DNA from: an uncultured Methylophaga sp.
GTDB taxonomy: Bacteria > Pseudomonadota > Gammaproteobacteria > Nitrosococcales > Methylophagaceae
Direction: 5' to 3'
Length of the DNA: 13,526 nt
Assembly (NCBI GenBank): GCA_946885755.1
Contig: CAMPHB010000009.1
Coordinates: 1 to 13,526 of the forward strand
Positions 7,018 to 13,526 of the stretch are shown one piece after another. The notes below the pieces were generated by a model. That model had not been told where the DNA came from. It saw only the letters and a list, made by a program, of their open reading frames with translations, and searched no databases. Position 1 is the stretch's first letter. Each line of letters begins with the position of its first letter. Both the position numbers and the translations under genes were made by a program.

Positions 7018-9167
7018 TCCGCCGGCTCAGCAGCGGTACCGCACCTTATTTTTCACTGGCCATCATGCTGTTACTGCTGGCCTACTTACTTAGTGCGGCA
7101 ACCCAGGATAAATCACGGCTTAATGATTTATTTTTGATCATTTTTGGTATCGGCCTGACCTGTCTGCTGATTCTCGCAGGTCTGCTGACACGGGGCTTAT
7201 GGCGGTTATATCGCGATTTTCAGCGTAAATCTGCCGGTTCCCGACTGACATTGCGGCTGGTCAGTTTGTTTGTACTGTTGATCGTCGGCTCTACCAGTAT
7301 TGTTTATGGTTTTTCGGTGCACTTTTTACAGCGCGGTATTAACAGCTGGTTTGATGTCAAAGTCGAACAAGCGCTTGATGATTCACTGGAACTGAGTCGC
7401 AGTGCCTTCGGCATCAGAATGCGTACTTTACTGCGACAAACCCGGATGATGGCCGGCGTATTATCAGAATTACCGGACAGTAATCTCGGCAACAGCCTGC
7501 GTGAATTAAACCAGCTCAGCGGTGCGCTGGAGCTGAGTATCTGGAATCTGGACGGCCGTATTGTGGTGTCGAGTATCGATAACCCGACCATTATCGTGCC
7601 CAACCGGCCTGATGAAGCGATTGTCCGACAAATATCGCAGGGTGAGGATTATATCGGCCTGGATCCGACCGATAATGACGAACTGCAATTACGGGCTGCC
7701 GTCAAAATCCCCCGCCGATCGCCGCTGGAAGAAGAACGTCTGTTGCATGTACTGTTTCCGGTTAACGAACAACTGAGTGCGCTGGGTAAAAATGTCCAGG
7801 ATGCCTATACTGATTACAAAGAGCTCAGTTATTTAAGACAGCCGCTGGTCACTATTTTTACGCTGACCTTAAGTCTGATTGTATTTTTAACGGTGCTGGC
7901 GTCGATCTGGTTTGCGGTATGGATTTCGCGGCGTATTGTTGAACCGCTGCAGGAACTGGCCGAAGGCACACAAGCGGTGGCTTCCGGTAACTACAATATG
8001 CATCTGACCGCATCCGGTCATGATGAAATCGGTTTTCTGGTGCGCTCTTTTAATCAGATGACACAGCGTTTAACGCAAGCCCGTAATGCCTCGCAGCGCA
8101 GTCATCGGCTGCTGGAGCAGCAGACCAGTTATCTGACCACGGTACTGGGCAGTTTATCGAGTGGTGTCATTACCATCGACAAAGATCTGTATTTGCGCAC
8201 CGCCAATGTGGCCAGCAGCAAAATCCTCGGCGTTAATTTACAACAACGGCTGGAAAGCTCGCTGGACAGCTTGTCGCGGCTTAACGACAATTTGCAGGCG
8301 TTTGCCATGCTGATTAAAAACTACACCCTGAAACCTGCCGCCTGGGAGCAACAACTGGAACTCAGTCAGGCCAAAGGCCGGCAAACATTGATGTGCCACG
8401 GCACGCCGTTACCCGGTGAAACCGGCTGGGTGGTGGTGTTCGATGATATTACCGCGTTGATCCAGGCGCAGCGCCATGCTGCCTGGGGTGAAGTCGCCCG
8501 CCGACTCGCCCATGAAATCAAAAACCCGCTGACGCCGATTCAGCTATCTGCCGAACGTTTGCAGCACAAATATGTGTCACTGGTGCCAACCGATCAGGCT
8601 GATACCTTAACTAAGCTGACCGACACCATTGTCCAGCAGGTTGAGGCCATGAAAGACATGGTTAATGAGTTTTCTGATTATGCCCGCAGCCCCGGCCTGC
8701 AGCTGGAATGGCTGTCCGTCGGTGATTTGCTGCGTGAAGTACTGACCCTGTATCAGAGCAATCCGCAGCATCAGTTTGCCCTGCTGAACAGCTCAGAAGA
8801 CATCCAGATCCGTGTTGATCGCAACCGTTTCCGGCAGGTTCTCCACAATTTACTAAAAAACGCTATCGAGGCCAGCGAAGAATCGGCCATGGCCGTCGAT
8901 ATTGTCATCAGCTACCATGCGCTGCGTTATAAACATCAGCGCTGGCTGGAAATCACTATTCAGGATCAAGGTCCCGGCATTCCTGAAGATATGATTGATA
9001 AGTTATTTGAACCTTACGCGACCACCAAAACCAAAGGCACTGGTCTCGGCCTTGCCATCGTCAAAAAAATCATCGAAGAACATGGCGGTGATGTCTGGGC
9101 CGAAAACCTGGGCGACGATGGAGCAGGTATAATTATCCGGTTGCCACTTGAGGATCAGCAGACGTGA
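7002..9167 (+). CDS. ntrY: NtrY-like membrane sensor histidine kinase
   Basis: A 721-residue inner-membrane kinase of the NtrY family. Membrane segments are seen at about 16-32, 43-63, 84-106 and 282-305. The stretch between the last two (about 107-281) should be periplasmic and starts with [17 protein letters not shown], a typical NtrY segment. A HAMP linker (about 306-358, [18 protein letters not shown]) and a PAS-like region (about 372-485) follow. The phosphoacceptor is His504 in [20 protein letters not shown]. The ATPase domain has the N-box [10 protein letters not shown] (616-625), the G1 box [10 protein letters not shown] (655-664) and [11 protein letters not shown] (679-689), all intact. 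It overlaps the response-regulator gene by 4 bases. NtrYX pairs are linked to nitrogen and respiratory or redox control in other Proteobacteria; the signal here is unknown. Confidence 0.93.
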   Translation: MAIRLIRRLSSGTAPYFSLAIMLLLLAYLLSAATQDKSRLNDLFLIIFGIGLTCLLILAGLLTRGLWRLYRDFQRKSAGSRLTLRLVSLFVLLIVGSTSIVYGFSVHFLQRGINSWFDVKVEQALDDSLELSRSAFGIRMRTLLRQTRMMAGVLSELPDSNLGNSLRELNQLSGALELSIWNLDGRIVVSSIDNPTIIVPNRPDEAIVRQISQGEDYIGLDPTDNDELQLRAAVKIPRRSPLEEERLLHVLFPVNEQLSALGKNVQDAYTDYKELSYLRQPLVTIFTLTLSLIVFLTVLASIWFAVWISRRIVEPLQELAEGTQAVASGNYNMHLTASGHDEIGFLVRSFNQMTQRLTQARNASQRSHRLLEQQTSYLTTVLGSLSSGVITIDKDLYLRTANVASSKILGVNLQQRLESSLDSLSRLNDNLQAFAMLIKNYTLKPAAWEQQLELSQAKGRQTLMCHGTPLPGETGWVVVFDDITALIQAQRHAAWGEVARRLAHEIKNPLTPIQLSAERLQHKYVSLVPTDQADTLTKLTDTIVQQVEAMKDMVNEFSDYARSPGLQLEWLSVGDLLREVLTLYQSNPQHQFALLNSSEDIQIRVDRNRFRQVLHNLLKNAIEASEESAMAVDIVISYHALRYKHQRWLEITIQDQGPGIPEDMIDKLFEPYATTKTKGTGLGLAIVKKIIEEHGGDVWAENLGDDGAGIIIRLPLEDQQT

Positions 9168-10438
9168 GTACCGACAAACCACTGATACTGGTTGTGGATG
9201 ACGAGCCCGATATCCGCAATCTCATCAAAGACATTCTGGAAGACGAAGCCTATCGGGTGGTCATCGCCAGCAATGGCGAAGAGGCACGCGAAGCGTTTGT
9301 TAATCACCAGCCCCATCTGGTGCTACTGGATATCTGGATGCCGGATATTGACGGCATCAGTCTGCTCAAAGAATTCAAACAGCAAAACAGCAGCGTCACC
9401 ATTGTCATGATGTCTGGTCATGGCACCATTGAAACCGCCGTGGAAGCTACCCGCTCAGGCGCCTGTGATTTTATTGAAAAACCACTGTCGATGGCCAAGT
9501 TGCTGCGCGGCGTCGAACTGGCCTTGGAAAACCGCGCCCGGCAAGCTGCCATGCAGCAGGAAATGGCCATCGAACCGGTCGGTAAAAGTGCCAAAATGGC
9601 GCAACTGCGCGAACAGGCTGAAAAAGTCGCCAGTCATGAGATGCCGATTTTACTGGTCGGTGAAGGCGGTACCGGCAAACATTGTTTCGCCCACTATCTA
9701 CATCGTATGGGCTTGTATGCTGACGGTAAATTTATTGAGTTCAGCCCGGAAAGCTTCCCGCTCGACAGCCACAAATTAATGACGCTGGCGCAGCAAAACT
9801 GCATTTACATCAATGATATTGCACTGCTCAGTGATGATGCCCAGGCGCTGCTGCTGCATTTACTGGAAAGTGGTCAGCTGAAACAATGCCAGCTGATTTG
9901 TGCCACCCAGCAATCGCTGGAAAAAGCCATCAACCGTGGCGATTTTCTTGAAGGTCTGTATTACCAGCTGAATACCATTACCCTGCAAATGCCGGCGCTG
10001 CGCGAGCATATCGAAGATATACCCGAACTGGTGCACTTTTTTGTCGATCAGCAAACCACCCAGGCCGGGTTGCCTTACCGGCGGTTTACCGTTGCCGCGC
10101 AGAACCGGCTGCGTAATTACAACTGGCCGGGCAATATTCTGGAGCTGAAAAATGTTATTCAGCGCATGCTGGTACTCGGTGATGCCGATGATATTGATGT
10201 GGCGGATATTGATGCAGCACTGCATGCCGAACCACCGCCCAATGCCGATGATATTGAAGGCATTAACCTCGATTTGCCGCTGCGCGAGGCGCGCGAGCAG
10301 TTTGAGCGGATTTATCTGCTGCAAAAATTACAGGAAACCGATGGCAATGTCGGTAAAGCCGCCAAGCTGGCCGGTATGGAGCGGACCCATTTGTATCGCA
10401 AGCTGCGTGCCCTTGGCATTGACAGCAAACAAGTATAG
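9164..10438 (+). CDS. ntrX: NtrX-like response regulator with degenerate AAA+ domain
   Basis: A 424-residue regulator that starts at a GTG overlapping the kinase stop (GTGA), with GAGGA 9 bases upstream. The receiver is intact: Asp12-Asp13, phosphoacceptor Asp56 (LVLLDIWMP), Ser84 and Lys106. The central AAA+ domain keeps the Walker A loop GEGGTGK (166-172). It is about 30 residues shorter than in NtrC because the stretch carrying the GAFTGA sigma-54 contact loop is absent. The Walker B position reads IYINDI in place of LFLDEI. Both arginines of the usual FREDLYYRL are replaced (FLEGLYYQL, 261-269), and the sensor II arginine is lost (GNILEL for GNVREL, 323-328). The Fis-type helix-turn-helix NVGKAAKLAGMERTHLYRKL (395-414) looks functional. 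It is probably a DNA-binding regulator acting with sigma-70 rather than a sigma-54 activator. Confidence 0.92.
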   Translation: MSTDKPLILVVDDEPDIRNLIKDILEDEAYRVVIASNGEEAREAFVNHQPHLVLLDIWMPDIDGISLLKEFKQQNSSVTIVMMSGHGTIETAVEATRSGACDFIEKPLSMAKLLRGVELALENRARQAAMQQEMAIEPVGKSAKMAQLREQAEKVASHEMPILLVGEGGTGKHCFAHYLHRMGLYADGKFIEFSPESFPLDSHKLMTLAQQNCIYINDIALLSDDAQALLLHLLESGQLKQCQLICATQQSLEKAINRGDFLEGLYYQLNTITLQMPALREHIEDIPELVHFFVDQQTTQAGLPYRRFTVAAQNRLRNYNWPGNILELKNVIQRMLVLGDADDIDVADIDAALHAEPPPNADDIEGINLDLPLREAREQFERIYLLQKLQETDGNVGKAAKLAGMERTHLYRKLRALGIDSKQV

Positions 10439-10447
10439 GACGCCGTT

Positions 10448-11821
10448 ATGAAGATCCTGATTCTCGGTGCCGGACAAGTGGGTGCCTCGGTCGCCTCAAC
10501 ACTGGCGCGTGAAGATGACGATATCACGCTGGTCGATACCGATATCAGCAATCTGTCCAAGCTGCAGGATCATTACGATATCCGCACCATTCAGGGGCAG
10601 GCGTCACATCCTGACGTATTGGCCCGGGCTGGCGCTGCTGATGCCGATCTGGTGCTGGCGGTGACCAACAGTGATGAAACCAATATGGTGGCCTGTCAGA
10701 TCTGTCATACCCTGTACAACACGCCGACCAAAATTGCCCGCATCCGCGCCCCGGAATATTTAGCCAAACCAGAGCTGTTTAATAACGAAGCCATTGCCAT
10801 TGATGTGCTGATAAGCCCCGAGCAGCTGGTCACTGATTATATTCAGCGGCTGGTCAGCCATCCCAATGCGCTGCAAGTACTGGATTTTGCCGAAGGTCTG
10901 GTGCAGCTGGTCGCCGTAAAAGCTTTTCATGGCGGTCCGCTGGTCGGCCATCCGCTGCGGGAAATGCGTAAACACATTCCGAAAACTGAAACCCGGGTGG
11001 CGGCCATTTTCCGAAATGGCCGGGCCATTGCACCGGAAGCCAATACTGTTATCGAAACCGATGACGAAGTGTTTTTTATTGCTGCCAGTAAAGATATCAA
11101 CTCGGTAATGGCCGAACTGCGCCGGCTCGACAAACCCTATAAACGTATCATGCTGGCCGGTGGCGGTAATATCGGCATCCGGCTGGCGCGGGCGCTGCAG
11201 CATGATTATCAAATCAAGATCATCGAAGCCAACCCGGATCGCGCCGATTATTTATCGGAAGAACTGTCGCAATCTATCGTGCTGCTGGGGGATGTCGCCA
11301 ATGAAGAGCTGCTGATTGAAGAAGAAATCGACAAGGTCGATTTATTTTGCGCGCTGACCAACGATGATGAAGCCAATATCCTGTCATCGATGCTGGCCAA
11401 ACGCCTCGGCGCCCGCAAAGTGCTGTCGCTGATTAACCGCGCCGCCTACGTTGATCTGGTGGAAAGCGGCAGCATTGATATTGCTCTGTCTCCACAACAG
11501 GCGACCATTGGCAGCCTGCTGGCGCATATTCGCCGGGGGGATATTGTTGCCGTGCATTCGTTGCGGCGCGGCGCGGCCGAAGCACTGGAAGCGATTGCCC
11601 ACGGTGATAAGGATTCGTCGATGGTGGTTGGCCGGCGTATTGATGAAATCGACCTGCCGCCGGGCACGTCTATCGGTGCCATAGTTCGTAACGAAGAAGT
11701 CATCATTGTGCACCGTGATACCGTTATTGAAGCCGAAGATCATGTGATTTTATTTTTGACCAACAAACGCTATATCAAAGAAGTCGAGCGCTTGTTCCAG
11801 GTCGGTTTTAACTTCTTTTAA
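10448..11821 (+). CDS. trkA: Trk potassium uptake system NAD-binding protein TrkA
   Basis: A cytosolic gating subunit for the TrkH/TrkG potassium channels. The length of 457 residues compares with 458 in E. coli, and the duplicated RCK layout is clear. The first nucleotide-binding fold has GAGQVG (7-12) and an acidic residue at Asp30. The second starts at [16 protein letters not shown] (235-250) with Glu260. RCK-C type domains follow each (about 140-215 and 370-440). The ATG at 10448 has AGGA 7 bases upstream, and the gene starts 9 bases after the NtrX-like gene. In E. coli trkA directly follows rsmB; here the DUF4390-ntrY-ntrX block sits between them. No trkH or trkG is present in the window. 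The stop codon overlaps the next start (TAATG). Confidence 0.97.
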   Translation: MKILILGAGQVGASVASTLAREDDDITLVDTDISNLSKLQDHYDIRTIQGQASHPDVLARAGAADADLVLAVTNSDETNMVACQICHTLYNTPTKIARIRAPEYLAKPELFNNEAIAIDVLISPEQLVTDYIQRLVSHPNALQVLDFAEGLVQLVAVKAFHGGPLVGHPLREMRKHIPKTETRVAAIFRNGRAIAPEANTVIETDDEVFFIAASKDINSVMAELRRLDKPYKRIMLAGGGNIGIRLARALQHDYQIKIIEANPDRADYLSEELSQSIVLLGDVANEELLIEEEIDKVDLFCALTNDDEANILSSMLAKRLGARKVLSLINRAAYVDLVESGSIDIALSPQQATIGSLLAHIRRGDIVAVHSLRRGAAEALEAIAHGDKDSSMVVGRRIDEIDLPPGTSIGAIVRNEEVIIVHRDTVIEAEDHVILFLTNKRYIKEVERLFQVGFNFF

Positions 11822-12381
11822 TGATGAGCAGCTTTTTTAAAAATCATTTTCTGGTCGCCATGCCGAATCTTATCGACTCGTTTTTTTATCACTCGGTGGT
11901 TTATCTGTGTGAGCATGATGAAAACGGGGCGATGGGCATTATTATCAACCGGCCAACCCGCATCAAACTCACCGAATTACTCAACCATTTGCATATAGAC
12001 AATAACAGTGACTGGGCGCAAAGCCGCACTGTATTGTTTGGTGGGCCGGTGAAAAAAGATCAGGGCATGGTGCTGCATGATGGCGGACAACACTGGAAAA
12101 GCACGCTGGCCGTTGACGAACAGCTGTTTCTGACCACTTCCAGCGATATTTTGCAGGATCTGGGCAGTAGCAAAGGCCCGCAAAACGCGCTGGTTACCCT
12201 CGGTTATGCCGGCTGGGGCGAAGGCCAGCTGGAGCAGGAACTGGCAGAAAACAGCTGGCTGACGGTGCCAGCAAGTCATGCTTTGTTATTTGACACCCCG
12301 GCCGAGCAGCGCTGGGAAGCCAGCGCCAAACTGCTGGGCATCGATATTCATCTGATGTCTAACCACACGGGTCATGCCTGA
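11821..12381 (+). CDS. yqgE: YqgE/AlgH family protein (DUF179)
   Basis: A 186-residue UPF0301 protein, called AlgH in pseudomonads and YqgE in E. coli. The family signatures are clear: FLVAMPNLIDSFFYHSVVYL near the start, CEHDENGAMGIIINRPTR, LFGGPVKKDQGMVLHD, and the C-terminal GYAGWGEGQLEQELAENSWL. No signal peptide or membrane segment is seen. The molecular function is not settled, and the proposed role in alginate regulation in Pseudomonas is from literature memory. The start at 11821 overlaps the trkA stop by one base. The next codon is also ATG (11824) and could be the true start. The gene ends 2 bases before ruvX, with which it is paired in most gammaproteobacteria. Confidence 0.96.
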   Translation: MMSSFFKNHFLVAMPNLIDSFFYHSVVYLCEHDENGAMGIIINRPTRIKLTELLNHLHIDNNSDWAQSRTVLFGGPVKKDQGMVLHDGGQHWKSTLAVDEQLFLTTSSDILQDLGSSKGPQNALVTLGYAGWGEGQLEQELAENSWLTVPASHALLFDTPAEQRWEASAKLLGIDIHLMSNHTGHA

Positions 12382-12383
12382 TT

Positions 12384-12797
12384 ATGGCTCAGACCGTTAT
12401 GGGCTTTGACTTTGGTATGAAAAATATCGGCGTTGCCGTTGGTCAGCAACTGACCGGTACCGCCAGCGGCGTTGCCGCACTGAAAGCCCGAGACGGTATT
12501 CCTGACTGGCAGCAGATTGCCGATTTAATACAGCAATGGCAACCACAACAACTGGTGGTAGGCCTGCCGCTGAATATGGATGGCAGCGAACAGCATATGA
12601 CCGCCGCCGCAAGGAAATTTGGCAACCGGCTCAACAATCGTTTTAATATTCCGGTGGCCTGGCAGGATGAACGGCTGACCACTTATGAAGCAGTCGACAC
12701 CATGGGCCTGCGTAATAAGTTTCAGTCTGCCAAACGCAGTGATGTCGATCGCCTGTCAGCACAAATTATTCTTCAATCATGGCTGGACCAACAATGA
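12384..12797 (+). CDS. ruvX: Putative Holliday junction resolvase / pre-16S rRNA nuclease YqgF
   Basis: A 137-residue RNase H-fold nuclease of the YqgF/RuvX family, which in E. coli is needed for maturation of the 16S rRNA 5' end. The acidic active-site residues are visible: Asp9 in MGFDFGMKNIGVAVG, Glu96 in QDERLTTYEA and Asp122 in VDRLSAQIIL. The central VVGLPLNMDGSEQ stretch (58-70) is diagnostic. Its length matches the E. coli protein (138), although the loop before the last Asp is a little different (GLRNKFQSAKRSD). The gene sits 2 bases after yqgE, and its stop overlaps the pyrR start as ATGA. The order yqgE-ruvX-pyrR-pyrB is as I recall it from Pseudomonas. Confidence 0.96.
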   Translation: MAQTVMGFDFGMKNIGVAVGQQLTGTASGVAALKARDGIPDWQQIADLIQQWQPQQLVVGLPLNMDGSEQHMTAAARKFGNRLNNRFNIPVAWQDERLTTYEAVDTMGLRNKFQSAKRSDVDRLSAQIILQSWLDQQ

Positions 12798-13330
12798 CAA
12801 TGCCAAGCACACAAGCAGAACTGCAAACTTTGCTGGAAAATATGGCCAACAAACTGCAAGAACAGTTTGCCGGCAAAAAACCATTACTGGTTGGCATTCA
12901 TACCGGCGGTGTCTGGGTCGCGCAGGCGCTGCAACAGCTATTGGCCGACGATTTTTTTGATGCGCCGCTAGGCACCCTGAATATTGCTTATTACCGCGAT
13001 GATTTCACCCGCATTGGCATGCACCCGCAGGTATCGCCGTCGGATCTGCCGTTTGAAGTTGATAACCGGCACCTGATCCTTGTCGATGATGTATTTTACA
13101 GTGGCCGCACCACCCGTGCTGCCCTCAATGAAATATTTGATTATGGTCGGCCAGCGACGGTGACGCTGGCGGTATTGATTGAGCGCAATGGTCGTGAATT
13201 GCCGATCCGCCCCGATATCGTCGGTGCCAGTGTCCAGCTCGAAAAAGGCCAGCAACTGAAATTACGTAAAACCACCGAGGCCGGACTGCACCTCGAACTG
13301 CGTGAGGCCGGAGCCCTGCATGCACAGTAA
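12794..13330 (+). CDS. pyrR: PyrR-type pyrimidine regulator / uracil phosphoribosyltransferase homologue
   Basis: A 178-residue phosphoribosyltransferase-fold protein. The PRPP-binding loop is [20 protein letters not shown] (94-113), with [15 protein letters not shown] (66-80) and [20 protein letters not shown] (116-135) also matching. The segments [13 protein letters not shown] and [14 protein letters not shown] resemble Pseudomonas PyrR more than Bacillus PyrR. In Bacillus, PyrR attenuates pyr operons by binding mRNA and also has uracil phosphoribosyltransferase activity. Pseudomonas PyrR is reported to affect pyr expression with little enzyme activity. The ATG at 12794 overlaps the ruvX stop (ATGA) and has GGA 6 bases upstream. 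An in-frame ATG at 12779 would add five residues. The gene overlaps pyrB by 11 bases, so no PyrR-type attenuator can lie between the two genes. Confidence 0.94.
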   Translation: MTMPSTQAELQTLLENMANKLQEQFAGKKPLLVGIHTGGVWVAQALQQLLADDFFDAPLGTLNIAYYRDDFTRIGMHPQVSPSDLPFEVDNRHLILVDDVFYSGRTTRAALNEIFDYGRPATVTLAVLIERNGRELPIRPDIVGASVQLEKGQQLKLRKTTEAGLHLELREAGALHAQ

Positions 13331-13526
13331 TCAACTGACCGAACAAGGCCATCTGCGTCACTTTCTGACCATTGAAGGGCTGAAAAAAGCACTGCTGACC
13401 GAGATCATGGATCGTGCCGAGCAATTTTCCGGGATCGGCCACCGGCAGGTGAAAAAAGTACCACTGCTGCGCGGTTTAACAATCGTTAACCTGTTTTTTG
13501 AATACAGTAGCCGCACCCGCTCATCC
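13320..13526 (+). CDS. pyrB: Aspartate carbamoyltransferase catalytic chain, N-terminal part (runs off the right edge)
   Basis: The first 69 codons of the enzyme that joins carbamoyl phosphate to aspartate in pyrimidine synthesis. The visible part runs from [20 protein letters not shown] to [13 protein letters not shown]. The carbamoyl-phosphate loop sits at residues 63-67 and reads SSRTR where the family consensus is STRTR, a conservative Thr-to-Ser change. The arginines and the second Thr are kept. Overlap with the pyrR end and the upstream order favour pyrB over the related argF, as does the [10 protein letters not shown] start. The ATG at 13320 lies 11 bases inside pyrR, with GAGG about 10-13 bases upstream. 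The aspartate-binding half lies outside the window. Confidence 0.93.
   Translation, partial: MHSNQLTEQGHLRHFLTIEGLKKALLTEIMDRAEQFSGIGHRQVKKVPLLRGLTIVNLFFEYSSRTRSS

Noticed and set aside
9860..10324. 154-codon minus-strand ORF within the NtrX-like gene
   Set aside because: It is antisense to a conserved regulator region, and the sense frame carries clear domain motifs.
13320..13526. Ornithine carbamoyltransferase (argF) as an alternative to pyrB
   Set aside because: The SxRTR loop is shared by both, but the overlap with pyrR and the N-terminal [10 protein letters not shown] favour pyrB.

Overview
The window is a gene-dense piece of a gammaproteobacterial chromosome of moderate G+C (about half, judged by eye). 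Gene order and protein motifs suggest this: topA, smg, dprA and a LysM gene run leftward, divergent from def-fmt-rsmB-trkA, which is the usual gammaproteobacterial arrangement. The pyrR is of the Pseudomonas type and sits between ruvX and pyrB. An NtrY/NtrX pair lies between rsmB and trkA, as I recall from several beta- and gammaproteobacteria. A methylotroph or sulfur-oxidiser relative (for example a Methylophaga-like lineage) is a guess from memory and cannot be established here. I see no phage, insertion sequence, CRISPR array, tRNA or rRNA.

Left arm, minus strand (1-3399): a LysM/TsaP-like exported protein, dprA and smg form an apparent operon. It ends in a perfect 12-bp-stem terminator at 702-729, and the 5' part of topA follows. 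The dprA gene has no ATG, GTG or TTG start that would include its N-terminal hairpin segment.

Divergent spacer (3400-3722): it holds an inverted repeat in the LysM gene leader, two promoter-like elements that point toward each other, an 18-codon mini-ORF with a strong ribosome binding site, and a hairpin plus T8 tract that overlaps the mini-ORF stop codon. The last two look like a possible attenuator ahead of def.

Right arm, plus strand (3723-13526): ten complete genes and one partial gene lie head to tail with gaps of at most 9 bases and many overlaps. In order they are def, fmt, rsmB, a DUF4390 exported protein, an NtrY-like sensor kinase, an NtrX-like regulator, trkA, yqgE, ruvX, pyrR and the start of pyrB. 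Together they serve initiator-tRNA formylation and peptide deformylation, 16S rRNA methylation, envelope/redox signalling (inferred), potassium uptake control, rRNA/DNA processing and pyrimidine synthesis.

The most unusual gene is the NtrX-like regulator. Its receiver, Walker A loop and Fis-type helix-turn-helix look intact. The sigma-54 contact loop, Walker B acids, arginine fingers and sensor II arginine are missing or replaced, so it is probably not a sigma-54 activator.
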